From NCBI RefSeq assembly GCF_001430825.1, contig NZ_CP010535.1, forward strand, positions 662,501 through 726,500: DNA of 64,000 nucleotides, read 5' to 3'. Position 1 is the first letter of the stretch; the number at the start of each line of letters is the position of its first letter. A program made the position numbers and the translations under genes. The notes beneath the pieces are model-generated. The model was not told the DNA's origin. It saw only the letters and a list, made by a program, of their open reading frames with translations, and did no database searches. This document shows, piece after piece, positions 41,423 to 51,145 of the stretch. Source of the DNA: Sediminicola sp. YIK13. GTDB taxonomy: Bacteria; Bacteroidota; Bacteroidia; Flavobacteriales; Flavobacteriaceae.

Positions 41423-41472
41423 GATGTTTTTTTTAATTGATTTTAGTATTACTCCTATAGGAAACTTTGCAG

Positions 41473-41844
41473 CTAATTTTGAATGATTTTCAGGCTAGAC
41501 CCTATTACTTTTTCATAATGGAACAATAAGTTTTCCACTTCCTCCTTTAAGCGGAATATCTGATTTCTCCATGTTGTCTTATCTTTTGCCGAAGAATTCA
41601 ACTCCACAACACTACGCTTTATGCTTTCTCCGTTGAAATCCATTATATTCAATTGGTCGGCGTACCTTTTGTTTCTCGGATCCAAAAAGAAAGACGTGCT
41701 TACAGAACAATACACCTCAATCTCATTTTTAAGTTCCTCCACCAATCTATTTTTCTTGAGTACACCCCCAGATTCATCAGACAATTCCTCCAAGAGAAAT
41801 CTGAATCTGTGGTGGCAGGCAGATAAGGTTTCTATGTGATCCAT
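41473..41844 (-). CDS. hypothetical helical protein
   Basis: This 123-residue soluble helical protein has His10-x0-His (CHHRF), acidic helix LEELSDE and a C-terminal LLFHYEKVIG. No family is recognised. The His and acidic residues could hint at a hemerythrin-like bundle, but the full ligand set is not seen. It is first in a minus-strand run with the membrane-anchored and DUF2383 genes. Confidence 0.6.
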   Translation of the reverse strand: MDHIETLSACHHRFRFLLEELSDESGGVLKKNRLVEELKNEIEVYCSVSTSFFLDPRNKRYADQLNIMDFNGESIKRSVVELNSSAKDKTTWRNQIFRLKEEVENLLFHYEKVIGSSLKIIQN

Positions 41845-42129
41845 AAGTATTCAACTATTATTAACGGACAACCGTATAAATTTTCGGATCTGTCTTAGGA
41901 CAAATTTAGCTGAGGGAAATGGGTGGAAGGTGCTCAATTAGATTTAAGATTAACGCAATCATCTTGAGTTGGGAGGCGTTTAATAGAATTAAATTTTAAA
42001 TGATTTGCATTAATGTAAAGCTAGAAATCATTTTACTTTTGATGTTTTAATCAAGAATAGGCTGGAATTAACAGAATAATATAAGTAAAAGGCTTGGCTT
42101 GAATTTTAATACTATAAGAAATAAAATAT

Positions 42130-42303
42130 ATGCAAGAAAAAGAAAATGACACCGAAACCAAATTTATAAAAGAGGAAGAAAATAAAACCCAGCAATTTAT
42201 TCTTCAGAAGAATTCAAAAACAAAAATAGCGTCCATTATAATTACTGTTTTTCTAGTAATTCTAGTCATTGGAATTATAGCATCAGGTGTATTTATAGGA
42301 TAG
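42130..42303 (+). CDS. small single-span membrane protein
   Basis: This 57-residue protein runs from the ATG 42130 to the TAG at 42301. A charged cytoplasmic N-terminus of about 33 residues (QEKENDTETKFIKEEEN) precedes one membrane helix (SIIITVFLVILVIGIIASG) and a four-residue tail. Sense, length and hydrophobic pattern look coding. It is typical of small tail-anchored stress peptides, but the function is not known. Confidence 0.6.
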   Translation: MQEKENDTETKFIKEEENKTQQFILQKNSKTKIASIIITVFLVILVIGIIASGVFIG

Positions 42304-42408
42304 GGGGTACAACACTGAATGATCCTAAATTAAGTATATGGTGTTCAGTGCTATTTCACGAAAGGGCGTACCTTTTCTTTGAAGGAAAAAATAATGGCGT
42401 GCTTAATT

Positions 42409-43014
42409 TCAGGACACCCATTTTTCATGGAAAGCAAAATTTTCTTGGGGCATTCTAGATCTTTCCTTGGTTTCTTCTTCTTGTAAATGCGGAGGTAAGC
42501 TATCCATATCACCACCGTAATATCCTAAAGCCACGGCTGAACTAACATGAAATCCATTGGGAACATTGAACTCTGTTTGGGCTTTTTTCCAATCCAAACC
42601 TGCCATTTGATGTAGTGCAATTCCCAAGTATTGAGCTTGTACGGTCATATTTCCCAAGCAAAGTCCCAAGTCTTGTAGGGCATGAAAATTTTCATTGTTA
42701 TTCTGATCTTTTTCTTTGAAGGCAGTCAGCAGAAGGGTAGGAGCATTTGATGCCCATTGCTTATTAAATTCACTTAAACAGTTAAAAATTTTATCGTAAG
42801 CCTCTGTGCCTTTATTGGCATATATGAAACGCCAAGGCTGTTCATTATTACTACTTGCAGCCCATCTAGCAGCTTCAAATATTTTTTTTAAATTTATATC
42901 GGAGATATGTTCTTCCCGAAAGGTTCTTGGACTCCATCGCTGTTTTAAAAGCGCAAATATTTCATGTTCTGTATCGGCGATATTTTCTAATCGAACTTGT
43001 TCTTCCTCAGTCAT
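42409..43014 (-). CDS. nitroreductase family FMN oxidoreductase
   Basis: This 201-residue flavoprotein has the FMN-binding motif RWSPRTFREEHI and AARWAASSNNEQPWRF near the N-terminus. The dimer region follows and the C-terminal GYYGG, a common feature of the NfsA/NfnB-like fold. It would reduce nitro compounds or quinones with NAD(P)H. No partner genes. Start chosen at ATG 43014 (MTEEEQVRLEN). Both neighbouring spacers are long, so it is probably a single-gene unit. Confidence 0.92.
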   Translation of the reverse strand: MTEEEQVRLENIADTEHEIFALLKQRWSPRTFREEHISDINLKKIFEAARWAASSNNEQPWRFIYANKGTEAYDKIFNCLSEFNKQWASNAPTLLLTAFKEKDQNNNENFHALQDLGLCLGNMTVQAQYLGIALHQMAGLDWKKAQTEFNVPNGFHVSSAVALGYYGGDMDSLPPHLQEEETKERSRMPQENFAFHEKWVS

Positions 43015-43386
43015 TTTAGAATTTCTTTTGGGTTTTCTAATTTACTCTGTTCCTTTTACTTGCTACTTAACGGTTTATTGCGGTTGTATTGAATATAAAG
43101 ACCAGAGTTCCCTTTTTTGAGAGGGACGTAAAGTCAATTTTTATGTTATTTACTCTTGGCAAATTTATAATTGATTTCTTCCAGGTGTTGATCCTAAACC
43201 TAAATTTATTGATTCTTTCAAGTGTAAAAATGTCGGCTAGTTTAGCAATTTTGATTCGTGTTAAGGAAAAGATCTTTTGAGATAATCCAAGCTTTTGTCT
43301 TGGCCTATACTTGCATTTACAGATTTGTGCCCTAATGCAGATTGCCAATAATTGAAATACAAACAACTAATTCTTTACATTAATTT
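43015..43386. other. 372-base intergenic region with an uncertain open frame
   Basis: This is AT-rich. A minus-strand frame at 43067-43366 (99 codons) and an overlapping plus-strand one (43089-43280) are open, but neither has a recognised family or a good start. Codon use looks non-coding. It likely contains the promoters of the divergent neighbours. Confidence 0.4.
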
Positions 43387-46300
43387 ATGAAATATGTATT
43401 CCGAAATCAAATGGTACGCTTTTTCCTTTTCGCCTTCCTAACCTGTTTTCTTATTGGTTGTGCGACCTTCAGAGAACAAAAAAGCTTAGACATCATAAAA
43501 GTTGGTGACAGGGAAGAAAAGGCAATACATACGTTTTACATAGCTGGAGGCCTTGGGAATCTAAAAGAGGGAAAGAAAGAAGAGATTCTTGGTCTATTGA
43601 AGGATCAGTTGGAGAAAGCTCCGGAAAACAGCACCATGATTTTTACAGGGGACAACATTTCGCCCAAGGAAGATCAGTGGGAGTTTGATAAAAAGCGAAT
43701 AGAGCTACAAATAGGAATTACTGAAAATTTCAAAGGAAGGACCATTATTATGCCGGGGGACTTTGAGTGGAAAAGTTTCGATGCTGACAAAATGGAAAAG
43801 GTAGAAGACCTTATTAAAGATAAAGATAGGGAGGGGCTCAATGTCTTTCCTGAGAACGCTTGTCCGCTTGAAAGGATTGTGCTCAATGATCAATTGGATA
43901 TGATCCTGATCGATTCCTATTGGTTTATAAGCAATTGGGATCGGGTGAAGGGTATTAATAGGAAATGCACGGACATCGTTACCCGCAGAAGGTTTGTAGA
44001 GGAACTGGAAGGAATGATCAACGATGGGCAGGGTAAAAATATTGTAATTGCCATGCACCACCCAATCTTCAGTAATGGGATTTTTGCTGGCAAAGAAACG
44101 TTCTCAGACCAATTGAAACCATTTCCTGTTTTGGGAACTGTAGTTAATAGAATGGAAGATTGGGCGGGGTTATCAAATAAAGAACTCAATTCCAGAAGAT
44201 ACAATTACTTGCGTATAATGGTCTCGGCCCTGGCACAAGATTCGGATAGGATCACTTTACTTTCTGGGCATGAGGAAAGCTTACAATATCTTACTGGGGG
44301 CGGCATACACCAGATTGTAAGTGGATCCCTAGGAGGAAAAACAGCTACTAGATTATCAGACGATGAAATAATAACGATTGGGGGTTCCTTGGACTATAAA
44401 GGACGCTACACCTATGGGGAACCGGGCTTTGCCAAGCTGGAATATTTTAAGGATGGTTCTTCAAAGGTATCCTTTGTCACCAAAGATGAAGATTTATCCT
44501 CAAGATCACTTGCTGTTCTGCCCAAATTTGAGGAGAAGCCCAAGATTGATATTCCCGAGGCCACCACAAAAAAATATGTCCAAGCCTCGGTTTTAGACGG
44601 AGAGCAAAAAAAGAATCTGGAAAAAACTGGGTTTTATGAATTTATATGGGGAGATCGTTACAGGGAGTATTTTGGGAAGGAGGTCACAGCAAAAGTAGTT
44701 GGACTTGATACCTTATATGGGGGGCTCAAAGTTACACAGGAAGGTGGTGGTCATCAATCTTTTTCTTTGCGTTTGGAAGATATGAACGGAAAAGAATATG
44801 CTATGAGATCTTTAAGAAAAAATGCTTTAAAGTTTTTAAAGTTTAAGGTAAAGGGTATTGCATATGAGGCAGAGGACTATAAGGGTACTTTGACCGAAGA
44901 GGTGATTTCTGATTTTTTTACAACGGCCCATCCTTACATTCAATTGGTCATCAGCCCAATGGCCAGGAAAGTGGATGTGAACCACGCCAGCCCAGAGTTG
45001 TTTTACGTCCCCAAACAAAAGAGTTTGGGAGATTTGAATGCTACCTATGGGGATGAGCTTTATTTTATAGAGGAACGTCCTTCGGACATGCATAAAAATT
45101 ATGTGGGCTATAACCAGGTCAATCCGGAAAAACCTGGACGTATTCCAGATTTTGAAAGTACCACGGATGTTCTGGAAAAATTAAAAAGGGACGAATCTTA
45201 TGATGTTGAGCAAAGAAGCTTTGTTCGAGCGCGCATATTTGACATGTTGATTGGGGATTGGGATCGACACCAAGACCAATGGCGATGGGCAGAGTATGAG
45301 CTGGAATCAGGTGACAAACGATTTTTGCCTATTCCCCGTGATAGGGATGGTGCGTTTACAAAATTTGACGGGGTTGCTTTTCCGATCATTAAATGGTTTG
45401 TTCCCAATGCTAGGTTTTGGCAATCTTATGGTGCAGATTTGAACGATGTGCCTTGGTTTATGGCTCAAGGTAATAGCTTGGATAGGGCTTTTGTTACAAA
45501 ATTCGGTGCCGAAGTATGGACAGAGGAAGCAGAATTTATTCAGCAACAATTGACCAAAGAGGTTATAGATACCGCCTTTTTAAGATTGCCTAAGGAAGTA
45601 CAGGATAGTACATCCAATAGTATTAAAAAGAGTATGATAGGCCGTTTGGCCAATTTAAAGAAAATGGCTACTGAATATGGACAATACCTCAATAAGGTGG
45701 TTGCGCTGCATGGTACGGAAAAAGATGATCAAATAACTGTTACCAGATTGCCAGATGGCAAGACAAGAGTGGTAATTAGAAGGTTGCTTAGCGATGAACC
45801 AAATGAAGTGATGTTCGACCGAACTTTCGATAGGGCCCAAACCAAGGAATTGTGGATATATGGTTTGGGAGAAAAGGATGAATTTATAGTAGAAGGTGAA
45901 GGCGATGGAGGGGTATTTATCCGCTTGGTGGGCGGATATGGAAAGGATACCTATAAGATAAGTAACAAGAAAGCACTAAAGGTTTATGATTGGAAATCTG
46001 AAGAATCCGTATTTGAGGATAAAGTGCCATCAAAACAATTGACAAACTCTTACAAAACCAATACCTTCCATTGGCGTCAATTTACGGAGGACACAAATAT
46101 GCTCTTGCCAAATATTGGGTTTAGAACAGACGATGGTCTCTTCCTTGGTGCAACCAATGTGTATACCAATAATGGTTTCAATGGCAATCCATTTCGTCAG
46201 AAACATACTATCGGAGCCAACTATTACTTTAAGTTCGAGGGGGTGGAACTGAGTTACCAAGGAATCTTTGCCAATATAATTCCAAAGTGGAACTTCGAGA

Positions 46301-47115
46301 TAGATGGGTATTTTACCAATGATCGGTTTTCCAATAACTATTTCGGGATGGGTAATGAAACCTTTAATCCGGATGGTCAGTTGGACAATGATTACAATAG
46401 GGCCCGTATGAGGCAAGTTGAATTGAATGCCGGTATAGCGTACAGAACCCTTAAAATAAAGGGACTTTACGAATCCTTTAAGGTGGATGAAAATGAGAAC
46501 CGATTTTTCACCCCTGCTAATGTAGATCCCAATGTATTTGACTCACAGGATTATGTCGGGGCAGAAGTGTCCGTTGCGTACGACCATGACGATGCGGACG
46601 ACTTTCCTGCCAAGGCCGTTTATATGGGGCTGACAGGAGGGTATAAAACCAATCTTAATCTTAAAAACAATTCGTTTGCCTACGCTGGTATAAAATTTGG
46701 GTTTAGTCAGAAAGTAATTCCATCCGGTAATTTGGTCCTTGGTACCATGGCAGAATATAAGACGAACTTTGGAGAAGATTTTTTCTTTTACCATGCCCCG
46801 TCCATAGGGGGTAACAACGGCCTTAGAGGATTTAGGAATGAGAGGTTCACAGGGAAGTCATACTTTTACCAAAGTTCCGATTTGCGCTTGCGTTTAAAAA
46901 GAATTGTAACAGCAGTGGCACCTATTACCATAGGAATGTACGGCGGCTTCGATTACGGCAGGGTGTGGATGGATAATGAGACCTCCAACCAATGGCATAC
47001 GTCCCAAGGGGGAGGTTTATGGATCAGTGGTTATCGCTTTCTGGCCTTTAATCTAGGGTTTTTCAATTCAGTGGAAGGAAATATAGTCCAGGTTGGGTTT
47101 GGCTTTGGTTTCTAG
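43387..47115 (+). CDS. large outer-membrane protein: phosphoesterase-like N-terminus fused to Omp85-type barrel
   Basis: This 1242-residue lipoprotein has a signal ending LIGC at Cys25. Residues about 45-330 show the layout of calcineurin-like phosphoesterases: FTGDNISP, MPGDFEW, AMHHPIFSNG and SGHEES. The first Asp-x-His and the GNH[DE] and GHTH ligands are degenerate, so metal catalysis is doubtful. A middle region carries the recurring Bacteroidota motif GDWDRHQDQW. The C-terminal 400 residues form an Omp85-like surface-antigen barrel (GGNNGLRGF near 1135-1143, ending in FGFGF). It is probably an envelope protein delivering or processing surface material. Confidence 0.8.
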   Translation: MKYVFRNQMVRFFLFAFLTCFLIGCATFREQKSLDIIKVGDREEKAIHTFYIAGGLGNLKEGKKEEILGLLKDQLEKAPENSTMIFTGDNISPKEDQWEFDKKRIELQIGITENFKGRTIIMPGDFEWKSFDADKMEKVEDLIKDKDREGLNVFPENACPLERIVLNDQLDMILIDSYWFISNWDRVKGINRKCTDIVTRRRFVEELEGMINDGQGKNIVIAMHHPIFSNGIFAGKETFSDQLKPFPVLGTVVNRMEDWAGLSNKELNSRRYNYLRIMVSALAQDSDRITLLSGHEESLQYLTGGGIHQIVSGSLGGKTATRLSDDEIITIGGSLDYKGRYTYGEPGFAKLEYFKDGSSKVSFVTKDEDLSSRSLAVLPKFEEKPKIDIPEATTKKYVQASVLDGEQKKNLEKTGFYEFIWGDRYREYFGKEVTAKVVGLDTLYGGLKVTQEGGGHQSFSLRLEDMNGKEYAMRSLRKNALKFLKFKVKGIAYEAEDYKGTLTEEVISDFFTTAHPYIQLVISPMARKVDVNHASPELFYVPKQKSLGDLNATYGDELYFIEERPSDMHKNYVGYNQVNPEKPGRIPDFESTTDVLEKLKRDESYDVEQRSFVRARIFDMLIGDWDRHQDQWRWAEYELESGDKRFLPIPRDRDGAFTKFDGVAFPIIKWFVPNARFWQSYGADLNDVPWFMAQGNSLDRAFVTKFGAEVWTEEAEFIQQQLTKEVIDTAFLRLPKEVQDSTSNSIKKSMIGRLANLKKMATEYGQYLNKVVALHGTEKDDQITVTRLPDGKTRVVIRRLLSDEPNEVMFDRTFDRAQTKELWIYGLGEKDEFIVEGEGDGGVFIRLVGGYGKDTYKISNKKALKVYDWKSEESVFEDKVPSKQLTNSYKTNTFHWRQFTEDTNMLLPNIGFRTDDGLFLGATNVYTNNGFNGNPFRQKHTIGANYYFKFEGVELSYQGIFANIIPKWNFEIDGYFTNDRFSNNYFGMGNETFNPDGQLDNDYNRARMRQVELNAGIAYRTLKIKGLYESFKVDENENRFFTPANVDPNVFDSQDYVGAEVSVAYDHDDADDFPAKAVYMGLTGGYKTNLNLKNNSFAYAGIKFGFSQKVIPSGNLVLGTMAEYKTNFGEDFFFYHAPSIGGNNGLRGFRNERFTGKSYFYQSSDLRLRLKRIVTAVAPITIGMYGGFDYGRVWMDNETSNQWHTSQGGGLWISGYRFLAFNLGFFNSVEGNIVQVGFGFGF

Positions 47116-47147
47116 CCGTTTAAAACAAGAATAGTATTACTAATTTA

Positions 47148-47195
47148 AATCCCTGTGGCCAATACATTTTTGTAAAGGTTACAGGGGATTATAGT
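47148..47195 (+). terminator. possible terminator after the outer-membrane fusion gene
   Basis: AATCCCTGT (47148-47156) can pair with ACAGGGGATT (47181-47190) around a long loop and is followed by a weak T-rich stretch. The fold is imperfect. Confidence 0.4.
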
Positions 47196-47207
47196 TTTAT
47201 AACATCC

Positions 47208-48236
47208 TTACAGATGGGTTTTATCTTCTTTGGTTTGTCCGTATTCTATTTTGTAGATTCTAAGAACAACAAGGAATAAACTGATCATTAAAGGTCCAAA
47301 AATTAAGCCGATGAACCCAAATAACGGCACTCCCACGATGACCCCTATCAGGGTGATGAGCGGATGTACATCATCCAACCTACGTAGAACATAAAGTCTA
47401 ACAATATTATCAGAGGATCCTACTACGATAATGCCATATAGCAGTATACCCCAGGCTTGGAACGGTGTGCCAGTGGACAAGGTCAACAGAAAAACGGGTA
47501 AAATCCCAATTAAGGTCCCTACAAAAGGAATAATAGAACCAACGGCAACAATTGTGAACCAGAAAAAGGGATCTTCTATTTGAAAAATAAAGAATCCTAT
47601 TAGGGCCACAACACCTTGAACAATAGCTACCAAAGGAATACCCAAAGCATTGCTCTTTACCATCTTCTCACATTCTGTGCTAATTATTTTTAGGTTGTCA
47701 TTGTTGATGGGGATATACTCAAATAATGACTGGCGCAACATTCTCCTGTTCGTGAGCATGTAAAAGAGTAACAGGTACATGATGCCAAGGGAAAGGACGA
47801 TATTGAATGTTCCCCCTGCAAAACTGAACAAATTATTCGAGAGCCAGGAAGAGATTTCTGAAGTATCAATATTTGAGGTAAATTCAAATCCAATTTGAGA
47901 TTCCCATTTGCTTAAAAGGCCTTCGGTTTTTTTGACAAATTCTTCTGGTTTATTGGTAATTGTACCTACTTTATTTCCCAGCATTAGAGCAATTCCTGCA
48001 ACCGGCACCAAAATGCAAAAGAAGGATAGGAAAAGTAAGAGTACTGCGGCCCAATCTGGGTTCCATCCTTTTTTAATGAGCGTTCCCATAAAGTTCCGTA
48101 AAATAAAAAATAGGGTGATGGCACCCAAAACCCCTGATAAATAGGGGAGCATTTCCCTGAAGATCAAAGTGCCCATGAGCACAATCAGGATAAGAACAAA
48201 AATTTGCCTAATTACTTTTGGATGTATGGAATTCAT
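47208..48236 (-). CDS. AI-2E family transporter (PerM/YdiK-like)
   Basis: This 342-residue polytopic membrane protein has about eight hydrophobic segments. Family features include LSLGIMYLLLFYM in the central block, GVVALIGF, and the closing GVPLFGFIGLIFGPL motif. A soluble coiled region at about 85-135 lies between the early helices. The family includes the E. coli TqsA exporter and Na+/H+ antiporters, so the substrate is not fixed. It is convergent with the outer-membrane fusion gene and upstream of nothing obvious, and the kinase gene starts further left on the same strand. Confidence 0.88.
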   Translation of the reverse strand: MNSIHPKVIRQIFVLILIVLMGTLIFREMLPYLSGVLGAITLFFILRNFMGTLIKKGWNPDWAAVLLLFLSFFCILVPVAGIALMLGNKVGTITNKPEEFVKKTEGLLSKWESQIGFEFTSNIDTSEISSWLSNNLFSFAGGTFNIVLSLGIMYLLLFYMLTNRRMLRQSLFEYIPINNDNLKIISTECEKMVKSNALGIPLVAIVQGVVALIGFFIFQIEDPFFWFTIVAVGSIIPFVGTLIGILPVFLLTLSTGTPFQAWGILLYGIIVVGSSDNIVRLYVLRRLDDVHPLITLIGVIVGVPLFGFIGLIFGPLMISLFLVVLRIYKIEYGQTKEDKTHL

Positions 48237-48301
48237 TCTTGTTTGGGGGTTAGGTTGTAATAGTTATTACATGAATTGAAAATTTCAATATCTTGTAGTT
48301 T

Positions 48302-51145
48302 TTAATGTTCAACTGGAACAAAAATATCAAAGGTAACGCCCCTATTTGGTTTTCCTTTGGCGCTGATAAAACCATCATGGTTCATAATAATTTTCTTAAC
48401 GATGGCCAATCCTATTCCCGTTCCCTCATATTCGTTCTTCCCGTGTAATCTCTGGAAAACCTCAAAAATTTTATCCTTGTATTCAGATTCAAATCCTATC
48501 CCATTATCGGAATAGGTTATATGGCAATACCTTACCTGTGGCATTAGATTAAAATCCTCCATATCTTCTCCCATTACTTCTTTACTGGTGATTTTTATGT
48601 GTGGTGGAATCCCAGTGACGGAGAATTTAATGGAATTGCTGATTAGATTGCTCATGAGCTGCACAAATTGGAAGGGGATAATGGTTACATCGCACATATC
48701 ACCAATATGCATACTACCGTTCTTTGCATCCAATTTTTCCTTTAGATCTAACTGGGCTTCTTCTATGATATCATTTAAGTTGACCTTCTTAAATTCATTG
48801 CCGGTTATGTTGGTCCTTGAATAGGAAAGGAGGTCTTTTATCAGATTCTGCATTCTGTTGGCAGAATCCTGTATGCGTCCGAAATAATTTTTTCCAGAAT
48901 CAGTTAGTGTATCGCGGTCCTTTTCAAGGATTCGGGAAATAAAAGTTTGAATTTTACGAAGGGGCTCCTGGAGGTCGTGACTGGAGACGTAGGCAAAGGA
49001 TTGGAGTTCCACGTTCATTTTTTGAAGTTCTTCTATGGAATCTTCCAATTTTTCATTGGACTCTTTCAATAATCGCGTACGCTCCTTTACTTTTTTCTCT
49101 AGTTCTTTGGAAAACATTTTTTGTTCTTGGATATCTGTACTTGCTCCGACCCAACGTTGAATAGTTCCTAATTCATCCCTTTGGGGGCTTGCTTTACTTA
49201 AAATCCAATGGTAAGAGCCATCGTGTCGTCTAAACCGATGTTCCATAATAAAATCTTTACCAGTTTTTACGGATTCTATCCATAAGCTATGATTTTCCTC
49301 TCTATCTTCCGGATGTATGATATCTAACCAACCCAAATCCAAGATTTCGTCTTTGTTTAAGCCCGTATATTTGAAAACTGCTTTGTTAAAGTAATTTAGG
49401 TTACCATCTGCATCTGCAGTCCAAATTTGCTGTGGCATTGAATCTGCCAACAATCGAAATTTTTGTTCACTTTCCAAAAGGATCTGTTGGCTTAACTTAT
49501 CTTCGGTGATATCCCTGAGTACCCCTATTAATTTAGTAGGATTACCTTCATCATCGTAATAAATTTTCCCATGGGTCTTGATCCATTTAATTTCATTGGC
49601 AGGAGTGATCAAACGGGCCTCATAAAAATATACCCCTGTAATAAATGCCTTTTCATATGCCTTAAGGACAATAGTATCTATATCATCGGGATGTATTTGT
49701 TCCCTCAATTCCTCATGGGCTAGAGTAGCGGATCTATCATGACCAAAAATCTCTGCTAGTTTTGGGGAATATATAATATTTCTTTCGTTCAGGTCCAACT
49801 CAAACGTCGCCATTTCAGCAGCTTCCGTTGCGAGTCTCAAACGAGTTTCTGCCTCCTCTATTTTTTTACGGGTTGTTACTTTCTCAGTGACGTCTATGAC
49901 CGTGACTATCAAACCTTCTACAGTATTGTCGGAACTAACTAAGGGAGAATAATCAATATCCACGTAAAGTTTGCGCATTCCATCATTTCCCTCAACATAG
50001 GCCAGGGCCTCTTTTTCCTTATAAGGATTTCCGGTTTCAAGAGTCCTGTCCAATAAGGCCAGAAATTTTTGATCGATTAATTCCGGGAAAATATTCAAAA
50101 TTTCTCTTCCCAAAACTTCATTTTCTTTTTTGTGCCAAATTGTATTGATCATAGCATCATTGGCAAGTTCTACAGTATGCTTTTTACCTTTGAAAACAGT
50201 TATGGGTATGGGCGATTGCATGACTAAATTCTTAAACTTTCTTTCACTCTCCGCCAATGAGTGTTTTGCCTGTACCAATTCAGTGACCTCTATGGCAACT
50301 CCTATGGTACCAAAAATTTCACCATTTTCCTTTTGGAGGGCCTGACAAATTAGATTGAAGTATCCAATATTTGTTTTGCCATGTCTGTTAATGGTAATCG
50401 GAAATTCTGTGGCCTTATAAGTTTCACCCGTTTCGTAAACATGCTTTAAAATATCTTCTGTACCTTTTCTAGCTTCTGGGATGGAATCATATAAAGGTTT
50501 TTCCAGTAAATCATGTTCTTCCATATCTGCCAGTGCCAAATAGGCATCATTGACCATTTCCACAATAAAATCAGGGCCCTTATAAACCCCTATACTAACA
50601 GGAGCTTGTTTTACAGCCGACCTAAATCGTTCATCAACTTCTTCGGCAATGATTTTTTCCATTATCGCTGAGGTAGCTTCATTTGAGGTCACAAATATAC
50701 CTTCCGTATCACCATTGGCGCTAATGATAGGACTATAATTAACGGTCCAATAAGCATCCTCCATTTTACCATTTCTCAAAATTGGAATCAACTGATTTTC
50801 TAGATAGAGGCCTTTTTGTGTCTCATATACCTCCTTGAATAATGGCTTAATAAAATCCCAAGCTTCGGGAAAAGTTACTGCTGTAGGTTCGCCTAGAACG
50901 GAGACGTATTTATTGTCCAGTCCCAGACTGGGTTTATGGGCGTCGTTAAAAAAACATAGGTATTCTTGTCCCCAAAATATTAACATGGGTTGGTTGGTGT
51001 GTAAGATGATACTCAAGGACGTACAAAGACTTTGTGGCCATGTTTCAATAGGTCCTAGAGGGCTATTCGTCCAATCCTTTTCCTTGATCAGCCTGCCCAT
51101 CTCACCACCTTCATTCAAGAAGGATAAATTATTATGATGCGTCAT
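48302..51145 (-). CDS. cytoplasmic multi-PAS sensor histidine kinase
   Basis: This 947-residue kinase has an N-terminal GAF/PAS-like region (PLGPIETWPQSL) and four or five PAS/PAC domains up to about residue 690, with repeats of GTIGVAIEVTE type and DITEDK. A coiled coil follows, then the HisKA domain (SSHDLQEPLRKI) and HATPase (GTGIGLAIVKKII). I place the start at the ATG 51143-51145. A TTG 23 codons upstream would add a hydrophobic run that does not fit a soluble kinase. No response regulator lies next to it, but the single-domain receiver at 37374 is a candidate partner. Confidence 0.92.
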   Translation of the reverse strand: MTHHNNLSFLNEGGEMGRLIKEKDWTNSPLGPIETWPQSLCTSLSIILHTNQPMLIFWGQEYLCFFNDAHKPSLGLDNKYVSVLGEPTAVTFPEAWDFIKPLFKEVYETQKGLYLENQLIPILRNGKMEDAYWTVNYSPIISANGDTEGIFVTSNEATSAIMEKIIAEEVDERFRSAVKQAPVSIGVYKGPDFIVEMVNDAYLALADMEEHDLLEKPLYDSIPEARKGTEDILKHVYETGETYKATEFPITINRHGKTNIGYFNLICQALQKENGEIFGTIGVAIEVTELVQAKHSLAESERKFKNLVMQSPIPITVFKGKKHTVELANDAMINTIWHKKENEVLGREILNIFPELIDQKFLALLDRTLETGNPYKEKEALAYVEGNDGMRKLYVDIDYSPLVSSDNTVEGLIVTVIDVTEKVTTRKKIEEAETRLRLATEAAEMATFELDLNERNIIYSPKLAEIFGHDRSATLAHEELREQIHPDDIDTIVLKAYEKAFITGVYFYEARLITPANEIKWIKTHGKIYYDDEGNPTKLIGVLRDITEDKLSQQILLESEQKFRLLADSMPQQIWTADADGNLNYFNKAVFKYTGLNKDEILDLGWLDIIHPEDREENHSLWIESVKTGKDFIMEHRFRRHDGSYHWILSKASPQRDELGTIQRWVGASTDIQEQKMFSKELEKKVKERTRLLKESNEKLEDSIEELQKMNVELQSFAYVSSHDLQEPLRKIQTFISRILEKDRDTLTDSGKNYFGRIQDSANRMQNLIKDLLSYSRTNITGNEFKKVNLNDIIEEAQLDLKEKLDAKNGSMHIGDMCDVTIIPFQFVQLMSNLISNSIKFSVTGIPPHIKITSKEVMGEDMEDFNLMPQVRYCHITYSDNGIGFESEYKDKIFEVFQRLHGKNEYEGTGIGLAIVKKIIMNHDGFISAKGKPNRGVTFDIFVPVEH

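Noticed and set aside
43067-43366. 99-codon open frame on the minus strand between the nitroreductase and the outer-membrane fusion gene
   Set aside because: No family likeness, an overlapping frame on the other strand, and poor start context. Probably chance in AT-rich DNA.
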